Shown: positions 51,940 through 63,976, counted from the first letter of the stretch. The stretch is DNA of 64,000 bases from Apostichopus japonicus (GCF_037975245.1 NC_092571.1:23317564-23381563); one strand, 5' to 3'. A program made the numbers and translations. Notes: generated by a model not told the origin, from the sequence alone.

Positions 51940-52025
51940 TACTATACTAATAATAATAAGTAAAATTTATATAGCGCATAATCAGCAAAGCTGCTCAAAG
52001 CGCTTTACAAATGTAAAACCTAAAA
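51940..52025. repeat. Dispersed repeat fragment
   Basis: (TAA)n followed by TTTATATAGCGCATAATCAG and AAAGCGCTTTACAAATGTAA. GCGC..AAAGCGCTTTACA after an (AAT)n run is a common dispersed-repeat terminus in marine animal genomes (recollection). Confidence 0.5.
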
Positions 52026-52659
52026 ACAAATAGTAACAAAAACCAAAATATTAAATATATAAAATCAATAAGGCAAAAAAAAAATGTAAAAGCCAAAAGC
52101 AACAATATGAAAAACACACTCGTACTAAACGATACTAAAAACTAAAACGCATATAGTCCAAAACAATTTCAGAGGTATATGTAAATAGTAAAATAGATTA
52201 AATCATAGTCTATGTTTCAATATAAATAAGTATGAGAAACTTTAGTACAAGACAATTATTGTAAAAGCCTATAACAGATAGTAATAAACACCCAATACTA
52301 AACGATAAAAAATGTTACCGCCCTTTACTTCCCCCACCCCCATTACCCGGCTCCGGACCAATTAGCCTAGTGCTCTTAGTGCAGCGGTACAATGGATTTA
52401 AGATGGGCAGCAATTATATATTCAGGGCGTTGTGAGAAACATATCAACACATTTACAGTACATTTCACGTAAGGATGATAGGTATTTTATTAAAACACAG
52501 AAACGTTATTTACTGAGACAAAATGTAACTTTAATGTAAAAAACAAATGACGTGTCAAGATTATCAATTAGTGTATAAAAGCCAAAGGATAATTACCCTA
52601 AGCAGGCTATATGAGCAGGCTATGTTACTCAGTGTGTGTGTTTTATATTGTTTTTTTTT

Positions 52660-54267
52660 AAATCTTTTATGCATCAGTTCCGATCAATTTCTCCTGTTTG
52701 TGCATGTAAAATTTCACTTTATTTTGTATGCACATGATACGAATTTACTATAATATTATAGTAAATATATAAAGGTCGCGATATAAATATACTCTTGTAA
52801 CGATATCAATACTGAAATCCCCAAAATTACTGCCTGGTTCAGATCCAATAAACTTCACTTAAATGCTAAAAAAACTACCACCATTACTTTTTCATCCCAA
52901 TCAACGACTAATCGATAGAACGCCAGTACCTTTCTCCCATTCCACAAATTTTCTTGGCATTACCCTAGATCAGGGTTGTCCAACCCACGGCCCGCGGGCC
53001 ACAGTCCGGCCCGCCGCAGGGTTGCGTCCGGCCCGCCAGAGATGCTCGACGGTGCGAAATTTTAGTGATCAGATTTATTGATAACAATTTGAAGCTATAT
53101 AATCAATCATTCGAACCTTCTGGGTCCAAAAAAACTGCAGCATACAGGTCAGTTTGTGTGACACTCTCTCAGCGGAGGGGGGGGGCGGCTGGACTTTATT
53201 CATCTGTTTTATCAAGAAGGAAAATAATTCAGTGCGCTCCGCGCGCAGTGCTCACATTTTGTTGCCTTGGGCTTCGGGCAAAAAAATCGAAAAAACGAGC
53301 GTAGGGTTCATGCGGCCCCCTCCTTCATAATAATCATCCATGTGGCCCTCCTCTGCAAAAGGTTGGACAACCCTGCCCTAGATGAAAATCTCAGTTGGAT
53401 CCCACATATTCAGAACTTAAAAAGAAAAGTGTCCAAAGCCATTGGCATTATCAATCGTTTATAAAAAATTGTCCCCTTTAAAACTCTGATAACTTTATAC
53501 AATATTCTTATCTTGCCTTTTTTATCGTATTGTTGTATTGTGTGGGGTTACACTTATCCTAGTCATATTAATAAGCTCTATATTCTACAAAAGAAAGTGT
53601 TGCGTTCAATTTATGATGTTCCTTACAATAGTCACTCTTACAGCCTCTTCTGTGACAGTAAACTCTTAACCATATTTGAATTAGTCAAGTACTACACCTT
53701 AATCTTTGTATATAACTTTTTTTCACGACAATCTACCAAGTAGCTTCTCCTATTTTTTTGTATCAAATAATTGTTTTCATGCTTATAATACACGCAATGC
53801 AAATTTACTTTCCGTTCCCCATTATTCTCTTTCAAGTAGTCAACATTTTGTCAAATACTCTGCTATTTCTTATTGGAATTCCGTACCAACTGAATTGCAT
53901 TCAATGAATAATTTATCCTCATTCAAACGTAATTTAAAGCGTTACCTTCTTTCGAATAGAATTTTATGATTTAGTCTAAAATTCGGGCCACGTCTTTGTT
54001 AAAGTTTTTTTTTTCTTCTCCCCACCACACTTTTTCTTATTATTATTATTCATTTTCTTGTAACATTTTTTTTTTGGTCATACTTTGTACCTTTGTTATA
54101 CTTTGTCAGTTTGTATTTTGGGGATACCTCACTAACAAGTTCTTATGAACTTTTCGAGGATCCCCACAACCATATACTTTGTATGTATATACCTGAATTA
54201 TGTAAAATGTTGATAACGTTGATGGTTGAAATATAGTTGAACAAACAACAAAACAAACAAATGAAAC
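52660..54267 (+). mobile_element. Jockey/CR1-like LINE, 3' end, disrupted
   Basis: The frame at 52700-52750 reads FILYAHDTNLL, a degraded YADD catalytic motif (second Asp kept, first changed to His). Next come ITAWFRSNKLHLNAKKT and NFLGITLD, a hAT insertion, then ENLSWIPHIQNL, VSKAIGIINRL, and, at 53513-53969, LPFLSYCCIVWG, LYILQKKVLRSI and SAISYWNSVP..., the C-terminal region of jockey/CR1-type reverse transcriptases. Several stops and frameshifts are present. The 3' UTR with a GAGGATCCCC word and an A/C-rich tail ends near 54267. The 5' boundary is uncertain. Confidence 0.85.
52971..53375. mobile_element. Non-autonomous hAT element, 405 bp
   Basis: Perfect 15 bp TIRs (CAGGGTTGTCCAACC and its complement) are flanked by the 8 bp duplication CCCTAGAT at 52963-52970 and 53376-53383. 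An 8 bp TSD with CAGGG termini is diagnostic of hAT. The interior (CGGCCCGCGGGCC, GGCCCGCC) is GC-rich compared with the surroundings and codes for no transposase. It splits the LINE reading frame exactly between ITLD and ENLSW. Confidence 0.93.
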
Positions 54268-54569
54268 TCTCGTTACGAAATAAAGAAAAAAGGGAGATAT
54301 CATATTAAATCTAAATGCGGAACATTGAAGAATTCGATTCAATGGTCTATTTTAAATGAAAAGCGCGATTTCAAGTTGCATTCTGTCATGAATGTGAATG
54401 AGTTCCAACTGGCTTGTCTCTGCTCTAACGTGAGCAGTCACCGCAAATTTGTACAATCATTTTGAATTTCCTTCTTTCCTTTTTCTTTTCCGAAATCAAT
54501 TATATCATTTTATACTACTAGCGCCTAGATTTAAGCTGTATTTTTTAATTTCATTGCTATATACACTCT

Positions 54570-54755
54570 AAGAAAAAAGGGTTCTAGAGGGGGTTCTCGA
54601 AATGAAGAATGGTTCTCGTCAGAACCATGTGCCCTTGAAGAACCCATAAAGGTTCTTGATTCGTTTCTACTTGGTTCCATACCCACACAGAAAAGGTTCT
54701 GGGTACAAGATGGTTCCACAAAGAACCCCTAATTGCACGAATAGGGGTTCTAATC
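54570..54755. repeat. Left subterminal GGTTCT array
   Basis: About ten GGTTCT/GGTTCC and AGAACC motifs in alternating orientation follow the left terminal repeat directly. They mirror the array at the right end and support pairing of the two termini as one element. Confidence 0.75.
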
Positions 54756-54999
54756 GTACTTATCACAAGTGTGTACATGATCTATGAATAAACAAGTTCG
54801 GCAATTTTCATCGGGAAATGTAATTGTAAGGGAATAATAAAGTGTATAGAAGTGTTAATAATCCCATTTTCTCACTTTACCATGGAATTTGTTTTGACTT
54901 GTGAACAAAATCGTTTATTTGAATACAACGCATTGAGTGGAATTTGCGTAATAATTTCGACCACTTTTCGCGGGCTCCAAAGTTCCGTCTGACCAAACG

Positions 55000-57600
55000 T
55001 ACATGTTACATGTAATAGTATAGTGAGTGCACCGAAGTTCGCCGCCTTTACGTACATAATACGCACTGTGTATGTTACCTACGTGCTACCTACGTACATC
55101 ATTATATGTATATTGCGTGCAGTTCTTGCGTCACGTACCGTCGATCATGTTCGAGTAGAAGTTGAAGCCCCGGTGCGGTGAGTTTTTCAGTTTTAATTTA
55201 GAAACATGTAGACCGAAAATTAAATTCAACTCCAGCGCAGACCTGCTAATAAGTTATCGGGTCGACCCTTGGTGAATAGACGTGAATACCAAACGATTCC
55301 TTCATCGACATTAATGTCCATTGAGCAAATAATATTCGGCTTAGGCTAGCCTAACGTACTAGGCCTACTTTATAATTGTATGGGCATAGCCTAACGTTAG
55401 GCCCATTCTATAGTCAACAGAATTCTGTAGGGCTATAGGCCTAGTCTAGGCCATATTTGTAGGAAGACCGGACATTTAATTAATTAATTACGATAACATT
55501 ATAATAGTCTCAAAGAGCACTAGAACCTTACTGTCTCTGCCACAGCTCAACCGGGTTTCAGCCACATACGATGGAGTAGGCATAGGCTAGCCGATACTAT
55601 AGCATGGGAATTGGGATGCCTGTATAGTGCGCACCTAGGCCTAGGCCCCCCTAAGCTTTTTCAGCACAAATTTCTTCAAAATCCCTTAAAAAAAAATCAG
55701 ATGATGTCTGTACCGAACCTTTAGCATCTGATACACCAACCCACAATCCTGATATGAATCTTTATAGTCGAAATTGTAAAATATGGAGCTATTAAAAAGA
55801 CAGTTCTGTCCAACTTCCAAGTTAACGTTTGCTAACAAGACCCGTTTACTGTTCTTAATGGAACAAGCGGTTGTGAACAGGCACACAGTACCTAGGCTAT
55901 ACCTACACTACAGTATTGATACGGTAATATCCTTTAAAAAAAATAAGCGTTTTTACCAGAATTTTAGGGTTACGGGGGAGGGAGGCCTAAATAACAAACT
56001 TAGCTTACACCTGATTAAGCAGATGCAGTGTACTAGGCAAAAAAGACTAAGAATGAGGCAGAACTTGGAGTAAATTTACAACAATTCCATTCGAAAATTT
56101 CTTGGAAATGAATATTTCGAATTATCATACAAAATCTAGATTTATTTGGTCAAGATGATGAAAAACCAGCCTGTTTTGCATATATTATGGTTGAAAATAA
56201 GTAGCTAAGTTGTTATTTGTTCATAGCGCTACTAGAACACGTTGCTATGGTAATATTGGAATGTATTGTTAGGTCCCCAGTATTCGGGCACCCGCAGTGT
56301 TCGGATACCTTGTTATATAGTCCTAGCCTAAGCCTTATTCCAGATATAGGCTACTGAGGGTGCTTCAAACACGGGCAAATGTCAGTTTTTAGACAACATT
56401 CCAACTTTAGTCAACTTTAAAATATCCATAAAATATGTTTTTGACCAACCAACAGTTGAAACCATAGAATAATAAAAAGAATACATTATGATGAGCTCAT
56501 GAAGAATGAATGCATCACTAACATGCAGAAAATTGAGGGAAAATTAAATCAAAGTGTTTCTGGCCACAATTTGGCAAAATTTATACCACAATGCATTGCG
56601 ATCACGTCAATATACGTCATCCGGAATAAGGCTTATTGGTGTGACCATGTGTTGACCACCTAGGCTAACAAACAATCGAGCTAAAAAATAAAGGAAGATG
56701 TAGGCCTACAGTAGGCTATCCAAAATGGATAAAACATTCTAGGGATCACCACTGATGTGTTATTCTTCTTCCCCAATTTAGCAAGTTTGCTTCGTATTGG
56801 AATAGGGTATGTGGGGAGAGCGGCAATAGTTGGAACATTTTTCACAAAAATCTCTATTTTCAGAAACAACATCAATTCAGCAAACACTGCCTATCCTGTT
56901 AGGATAGGCAGTCCATAAAACTGCTACAATTGTTGATAGTTCAGGAGATAATCCAGTGAGAGGGTGTGTGCCGTGTGTCTCATAGCATTCTCTCCAACCA
57001 GTGCCGTGGGCAAGTCTATTCATGTAAAATTTTGTCACTAAGATACGAACTCCCTAGCATTTGATATAGTATTAAAATTAGGCTTCTTTAGAAGTATTTC
57101 AAAGGCGTTTAAGCGTACATTTGCCGGCTATATCACCAGGGCGTTACTGTATTCTGAGCTCAGAATTAGTTTAGCCCCAAGTTTTATCTATTTCTTCGCT
57201 AGCCAACTTTATACCACTCACGAGCGTGCCACCATAGACGAGCTTTACCGTGCATGGTTTTAGTTTAGCGAATCTTTATCATAGCAGTTAGTATATGCGT
57301 ACTTCATATACAAATATTATAGTAGGTTTATGATATAGGCGTATTTTGCCGTTGCGTCGCCATTTAAGGAAGTGAAGTATAAATAGGACTTTCACTGTGC
57401 ATCCCAGCTCTGCAAATGACCTGCTGAGGGAGCTTCAAGTTGGACTTCTGAAGCAACCCTGCAACCCCCTTAGCAGAGTAGAAAACTGATCTCTAATTAA
57501 TCAGTCAGGTGGATATTCCTTTTCAGTGTGGCTTGGAGGGAGTCCAAAGGGCTGCCTTTTCAACAAATCATGTCTAATTTTGGTATATATTTCACTTTTA
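55000..57600. other. Interior of CACTA-like element without a clear exon
   Basis: A short open stretch at about 55120-55176 (RVEVEAPVR before a CG|GTGAGT donor) could be a 5' exon of the SAMD3-like gene, but this is weak. The 55330-55660 part is rich in TAGGCCTA-type words. Confidence 0.3.
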
Positions 57601-57609
57601 TCTTCATAT

Positions 57610-60600
57610 ACAGCTTTGCAATGAGTTGGAAATGCTGACAGGGAGGAACGTTGTTGTTGAAATGAAGACTGCATTAGAAAAATATGCACCAAAGATAATC
57701 CAGAACGGTTCCAAGAAGACCAAAGCAAAAGAGCTGATGCGTGCCTACCGGTAGGAGGAGGAAGTCCTTCTTGAAGAGGACAAGAAGTGTATGTTATCAC
57801 ATAATTTTACCTTACAATTTACTAGTAAGTCGATCAGAGTGGAAAATGATGGGCGGGAATTACTGGAGGGTAAGCGAGAACCCATAAAGATATTTAGGTA
57901 GAAACTGGTCCAAAAAACCGTCCTGCCTGAAAGTAACTAGACAATTGCAATCAAACTCCCATGTACTCTGTTCTATTGTAGACAGAGAACGGGGAAATTA
58001 GATGAACAAGTGAGAATAAGGTGTGAGCAGAGCAACTTTACTGGGGTGAAGGAGCAGCTGAACAATTTTGATCGAAAGGGGAATATTGTTAGGAAATTAG
58101 GATTGCAGGGAGAGTGTACTCACAGTGCAATCATTGCCCTCTTTGCATTCAAATTTGTCTAGTTACTCTTTGGCGGTACTGGTGGTCTGTTATTGCATAA
58201 GGGATGAAAAGGTGTCTGTACTTGTTGGTTCTGAGACACTGGATATCTGCTATTCAACAAGTAATTAGAAAGAGGCTAAGCTGCAGTCGACCAGCATTTG
58301 ACACTGACAGTATGCCTACGTATATCATACTGTCGTACTGTACACTGACTGTACAGTACATACTACATAGGCATAGTACTCCATATGTACAGTGTGTGTG
58401 TGCAAATCACGAACGACAACCCTGTCGTTGTTGAGGAAAAAGTTAAGAGGAACTGCTGCCTGCTCTCTGTATGTTGAACTGATCGATTTTGCATGCTATG
58501 AGTTGACCCCAATTAACCCGTCAATTACAATGTTAATTACAAAGTCAATTACAATGTTATTCCAACGTGGGGATATTTGTGCTAACTGCTCATGTAATTC
58601 CATAAATCACTGTTCAAAGGCTATTTGTCGGGCCGACAAATAAACTTCCAATCCGAGTTATAATAAATTATCTCAGGCAAATGGGACAGAGAGTGGTGAT
58701 GATTGGGTTGTTTAGAATCCTTGGCTCATGAGGATTAGAAATGGGATGGGTGAAATTCACATACAAGCAACTTCGTTTTTTGCCAGTCCAGAGCAAAGTC
58801 GGCAAGGATCTTTAACATGGAAATCCCAGTTACTAGCCAGAAATAAAAAGTGTAGCCGATAAAACCACAAGTATAATGTTGTTGCTCTTCATCATGGGTT
58901 TCACAGCAGTTGGAACTACCGACAACAGAATATGGTTATTGGGGACAGGGTTCATAGAGAATCTTGACTTCATGCCCCCTATCTCATGATTTCAGTGACG
59001 AATGATACTGATTCATTTCCCCGTTGGAATAGCACAGGGGGGTATAGATTTGGTGTTCATTTGGTTCATTCGGTGACGTCATAGCCTCATAATTATGAAT
59101 ATTTGGCTCTATTTTGGGAATGACATCTCTGGGATATTCACAGTTTGAAATCAATTTTCTCAACAACGGTACCTCCCATTTTCTTAAAAATGGTACCGTT
59201 GGAAAGGGAAAAAGCTACTCTGTTTGCACACATAATGGAATGGCCATGTTATGCGGTCTTTAACGTTGAGCCTCGGTGGACTCCGGCAGTGACGGCAGAT
59301 GCATCTATGGTTCTCGCGGTACATTCTCCTGGGTCAGGTTGCCCTCGTACAGATCCTTTATCAGCTGGATGTACTGCTTTCTCTTTTGGGCATTTCAATA
59401 CTTCGCTTTGGGGCACTCTCTCCACATCTATGAAGATACGCTGCAGCTGTCGTTGGCCTTCTCTGTATTTTTCCATCAGTTGCCGCAATGCAAAGACACA
59501 TACATACATTGTACCATGGTGGTAGTAACCTCTCACAACATTGCTCATTGTCTGATTATGACTGCTGCCTTATAACACTTGAAAATGTAGTGATACAGAA
59601 CTTTATTTTCCAATCTTAGGTTTTATTGGCAGACCTGGAGTATTCTGTCGCTCTGATGGCTCTACCGTACATCTTCGACGAGAAGCCTGGGTTCTTGTAT
59701 GTTTCGGACAAGAAGGTAAGTTCCTCTTGTATATGGTCATTTTCACAGTAAAGGGTGTAAATTGACGCACTCTGACACCAAAGTTTCAACATGATTTGTC
59801 ATGAACATTTCCACCAGAATCATGTACATAAATATCTTAATTATCGGGAAAACTACTTATGAAGCTTAAACTGCATCATAAAGTATGAAAATAGTTGTGA
59901 ATGTCCTGACAAGCTATCATGTGGCAAAGTGTCCATGAATTGAGTCGCTTCATGAGGCCACTACTGACAAAAGGTCTTAAAACGCAAAGTTACACCATTT
60001 ACTGTGAAAATGACCATTAGTCCAGGAGCAGATAGGTTGTTGCTGCTGTTTAACATTTAAGGTGTGCCTGTATTCAATTGATTATGTCATTTTGGAACTC
60101 TCAGTTCTTCAGGAGTGATCAAAGATTGTCTATTGTAAGTATAAGGCTCGTATCTTCAGGATGCCAAGGAGGGCTGTATCTGGCATTGTGAGGCTTGACC
60201 CCAGCCAACTAAAGGACCTGACAATGGTCAATGATTATACAGTATAGCTTGAGTACCCGCTCTGGGAGCTGGTAGCGAATGTATTCCTGGAACACCCATG
60301 GTCAGACTCCTTGTGTTCTAGAGATAGCAGAAGAGTGCATCACTGAGCTCCCAACAGCCCGGCAGTTAGGGAGTATCCTGTGATCGGGTATGCGAAGTGA
60401 AACACCCCCCCCCCCCCTCAGAGGTCTGGACCCCGATCTATGGTCTGACTTCTCACACGGAGGCCGCCGTTACTAACAATGTGCTCTACCCTTGTAATAC
60501 ATACAGTGTAGACACTGGAATTTGAACAGAAAAGGGCAAAAACACAGTATATGGGGAAATGTAATCACTACCATTAGAAAATACACATTGACACGGATCG

Positions 60601-61186
60601 ACAGTGTCAGTATTCACTTTAACCGTGCAGTTGCGTTCAAAATCCTAAACAGTCCTGCCTTTAGATGTGAATCAGCCGCTTGGTTTTCACTTGTATATTG
60701 TTTTTTTTTACTAACTCTGCCGAGTGCCGATACCTGCAAAATGTTCACATATGTTTGGCACAAAATTGCCTGCAGCTATTGAAAAAAAATAGTACCACCA
60801 TAACTCTGACACATCAGACAGTCCCAGAGTTAACAATGGAATTTTTGTGGTCAACCATATGTCAATGTACTCTAATTGTTATCTATCATTTCCTTTTTCA
60901 GGAGTTAGTGTCGCCAACACCAGTTTTAGTGCTACAGTGTAGTACCATCAAACCTGATGCCATCTCTGTATGGGCCAAAGGATGACAAGTCTGTCAAGGG
61001 ATTTCCAGCATCTGGTATGGAGTGGTACTCTTGATGGCCGTGTACTATGTGCATGGGATCGAGTACCCCCCAGAGGCAGCCAACACTCTGGGATTCCTAC
61101 AACGTTACATGATGAGTATCAAGAAAGAAGATGAGGGGCCAAAAATACCAACTCCAATACTGCGACTGCTTTCTGCATTGATCTGA
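57610..61186 (+). pseudogene. SAMD3-like uncharacterised gene, 3' exons, broken
   Basis: Three pieces read in order match the C-terminal half of the large family of animal proteins annotated as sterile alpha motif domain-containing protein 3-like. About 57615-57755 gives LCNELEMLTGRN, VVVEMKTALEKYAPKI and KELMRAYR then TAG. Exon 59620-59715 (AG/GT, phase 0) gives LADLEYSVALMALPYIFDEK. Exon 60902-61186 gives PTPVLVLQC, then VLLMAVYYVHGIEYPPEAAN, TLGFLQRYMM and PKIPTPILRLLSAL before a natural-looking TGA. Family function is unknown; recall of family features is from general knowledge, not a search. An in-frame TGA at 60983-60985 interrupts the last exon, and the first piece ends in TAG, so it is called a pseudogene. 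It lies inside the CACTA-like element; the LINE scrap sits in its intron. Confidence 0.6.
59252..59500 (-). pseudogene. LINE reverse-transcriptase fragment (RTE-like)
   Basis: On the minus strand the frame reads FALRQLMEKYREGQRQL, then RIFIDVERVPQSEVL and, further on, IDASAVTAGVHRGSTL. These correspond to RT palm motifs of RTE-type LINEs (ALR..MEK.REGQ, V(F)VDLEKAYDRVPRE, V..GVHQGS.LSP). The KAYD residues, including the first catalytic aspartate region, are missing between IDVE and RVP, so it is dead. It covers about 83 residues, truncated at both ends, nested in the intron of the SAMD3-like gene. Confidence 0.75.
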
Positions 61187-61206
61187 ATCAAATTTCCACA
61201 GCACAA

Positions 61207-61456
61207 TGCATATTCCATATGACTGTGACTTTTGCAGGGGTACTCGTCAAAGGCATTTTTTCTCACTGCAGAAGCTTTGTCGACACCTCGAAATAGCTCA
61301 TGCACATCAACCCAATATCGCAAAATGGGATCTTACAGAAAACATATCCGTCGTTGCCACAATGCTCGGCATTCACAAGAACCTGAAGCTGAGGAGCATA
61401 ATGATTGCTTTGTGGTTGAGTTGCTTCATGAAGAAGAAATCCCATTTATTTGTTGA
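61207..61456 (+). pseudogene. C2H2-like zinc-finger gene N-terminal fragment, frameshifted
   Basis: An ATG at 61207 opens MHIPYDCDFCRG, followed in the same frame by FFSLQKLCRHLEIAHAHQPN, which fits CX2C, a hydrophobic F/L pair and HX4H. About 40 bases later the +1 frame reads GSYRKHIRRCHNARH, which looks like the second finger's histidine half, then an acidic EPEAEEH stretch and TGA at 61456. One frameshift therefore separates the two halves. Proteins starting with two such fingers accompany SAMD3-like proteins in many fish and echinoderm gene models (recollection, unverified). It lies near the right end of the CACTA-like element and has no downstream continuation. Confidence 0.4.
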
Positions 61457-62339
61457 AATCAAGTATATCTTATATTCTTGTAATATGTGGCTTATTTGCA
61501 GCTGCATAATGATGGCAGAAGCATTTGTAGAACATTACATTGCCTATAAAGTCAGAAGAACCACTGAGTAGTTAACCTTTTCACCAGGTGAAGAGTATGA
61601 TTACCATGCTCTGGATACCATATAGGAATGCTGGAAATATGTACATTCCATTGAGGTATAAGGTAACTGCTACAAGATAAGCCAGAACAACATACATCAA
61701 AGCTTTCAGTGTTGGTTCACAAAAATTGTAGGTGGGATTGTAATATCACACTGAATCGCAATATACTAGTGGAATTAGCAGGGATGAGTAAATGACCACT
61801 ACACAGCTTATAGTAAATGTAGGAGAAGTCTGAGAACACATTGTTTCACCTGATTAATTTCACTTACATGCACTTGCATGTTTGAATATTTTGTGGTGTG
61901 GTGCAGTTGTTATTGAGTTATTCTTTAGTTTGTATTTCATGATTGTGCATGTACAAAGCATACAGCATTTGGCATAATCCCAACATTGCATTCCTCAGAG
62001 AACTGTTAAGTGATTGAATAATTCCACATTGTATATCAGCTCATTCTACAATTTTTGGATGTAAATCACAAAGCTGTTGTGATATGACGAAAGGTAATGT
62101 CTTTTTATTGTATTTCAGCATTTTGAATCTAATTGATATTTCATGCAATAGATAATTGACAAGATTTGTTTGTTTCGTGGTTTGCTGAATTTTAAAGTGA
62201 ATAAAGTTATTTGCAAGTTGACAGAACATCATCAGACTTCTGACATTATTGTAAGCAAAAATTGTACACATCTCACAATAGCTGCAACTTAATACTATTT
62301 TCTGGTCTTCATGGCTTCTGTGAACAGTAAAAAGTAAGA

Positions 62340-62815
62340 ACCTTCCAAAGAACTTGTGAGAACCATTTCAAAGGGGTTCCCCTGAGAGCCATATTTGAAA
62401 AGGTTCTCGGTAGAACCTTAAGGGTTCTGCACACAGCTACAAATTGAAAGAACCTTTTATGGTTCTGGTGAGAACCATTTCAAAGGGGTTCTCAAAAGAA
62501 CCTTAGTCATAAAAGTTCTTGATAGAACCTTAGGGGTTCTGCATACGGGACAAAATGAAAGAACCTTTTATGGTTCTTTCGTGAACCATTCAAAGGGGTT
62601 CTCAAAAGAACCTTAGTCATAAAAGTTCTTGATAGAACCTTAGGGGTTCTGCATACGGGACAAAATGAAAGAACCTTTTATGGTTCTTTCGAGAACCATT
62701 TCGTAGGGTTCTTATTAGAACCATCATGAAAAGGGTTCTCGTTAAGAACCATTGAAGGTTCTGCATACGGGACAAGTCCAAGAACCAGTTTTGGTTCTAT
62801 GTGGAACCATATTTT
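62340..62815. repeat. Right subterminal GGTTCT array with 110 bp tandem units
   Basis: This stretch is dense in GGTTCT and AGAACC hexamers. Three units of about 110 bp starting near 62455, 62565 and 62665 share AAAGAACCTTTTATGGTTCT, TCATAAAAGTTCTTGATAGA and TGCATACGGGACA. The left end (54581-54750) has a shorter, more irregular version. Probable transposase-binding region. Confidence 0.8.
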
Positions 62816-62906
62816 CTTAGAGTGTACCGGTGGTTCAAATTTAGGTGATATCACATGTTGTTAGTATATATGTATAAGAGCCAATTAGTTAGTTGCCAGT
62901 CTTTAC

Positions 62907-63929
62907 TATAAATGTTCCGTTATAGGTCTGACTATACGGCCCTGCCCCTTTTGAGGTTATAGCTCTCACTTGGACCTCAAACGAATCACCGATTCTGAAG
63001 CGTTCGTACATCTTCATTCTCTTTTCAGTGTTGTGGACTGTAATGCTACCACCATTACGTGTCATTTTAATATCATAGGATTTGATTGCACCGTTTCGTT
63101 GACCACACAGTAGCTTGTTCCAACGGACCATTAACGATCCCCTCATTCTGTTGGCTCTGACATCAATCTCAGATATTGTTCCGGTAGGGGCTGGAATGAC
63201 AATGGAAAGAATAAAAGTGCAATGAAAATTCAATCAGTTCCTATCCTTTTTGTATTTTCGAATATGCTAATATATATGCTATGGTCTAACAAACTGTTAT
63301 CATGTTATAACACAGATGCATATAAATGCGCAATATATTCAAGTCGAAAACGCTATTATAAGCAACTGTACAATTCGGTTCGGGTGCAGGAGAGACTTGT
63401 AGTATTTACTATAAGAGTACAACAGCATTAGTACTCCGAGAACTGTCCTTTGTACGAGTACACTGAGTACCAGTTCATAATTGTGAATTACTTTATATAC
63501 TAAGTCCTATAGTGTATAAACAAGTCTTAATGTACCATAGCTGTAATTACTACGTAATAATCTCTTGATAAACTCTATGTACAATACGCCGCGCCGAGGG
63601 TCCGAGATAAATGAAGCTACCTGTTTCGGCGGTCCGAATAGTCTGGTGCACATTGTAAGTATTCTTCTTCGTGACAACAGTTAAACTGACGTTGTATTCA
63701 GAGTTGGGCCGTATCCCCTTCAGAATGTAGTCGTGGCTTCCTAGGACAGGACTTTTATCGATAGGATCCGCGTAAGTATCAGTGCAATTGTCCAAATCCA
63801 ATTGCTTCACAGAAATGGTTTGGTTTAAGACACCGCAAGGATCGGTCAAGTTTCTGTGCGCCCAGTTAATAATCACCCTTGCCAATCCAGATCTTTTTGA
63901 GATGCTAGATAACGTTAAGTTTATGACGA
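62907..63929 (-). CDS. Fibronectin type III repeat protein, two internal exons (partial)
   Basis: Two minus-strand exons belong to a gene running off the right edge. The 5' exon (about 63929 to 63621) encodes an FN3-like domain with VIINW, several N-x-S/T sites, two paired-looking cysteines, NSEYNVSLTVVTKK and ends at a CAG|GTAGCT donor. The next exon (63190-62907) starts after CATTCCAG with APTGTISEIDVR and encodes a second FN3 domain: MVRWNKLLCG, NGAIKSYDIKM, then GDSFEVQVRAITSKGAGPYS, the classic FN3 G strand ending. Its donor is probably GTAAAG at 62906-62901. Splice phases agree (1 nt + 2 nt). Such tandem FN3 repeats are extracellular parts of receptor tyrosine kinases, receptor phosphatases and adhesion proteins; which of these is not decidable. 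The next exon is not found; a large DNA transposon begins 83 bp downstream. Confidence 0.75.
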
Positions 63930-63976
63930 GATCTGTCGAACGAACATTGGAATCATTGTTATTGATATTTTTATTG

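Larger units (their letters stand above)
54564..62824. mobile_element. CACTA/EnSpm-like DNA transposon with cargo genes, 8.26 kb
   Basis: The ends are perfect 13 bp inverted repeats, CACTCTAAGAAAA at 54564 and its complement ending at 62824, flanked on both sides by TA (a 2 bp target duplication). The start resembles the CACTACAAGAAAA terminus of En/Spm. Just inside both ends are many GGTTCT/AGAACC motifs in both orientations, as expected of CACTA subterminal transposase-binding arrays. The interior holds a broken SAMD3-like gene (57.6-61.19 kb), a C2H2-like zinc-finger gene fragment (61.2-61.46 kb) and a minus-strand LINE scrap. I recognise no conventional CACTA transposase. Whether the interior genes belong to the element or were captured is inference. 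Confidence 0.75.
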
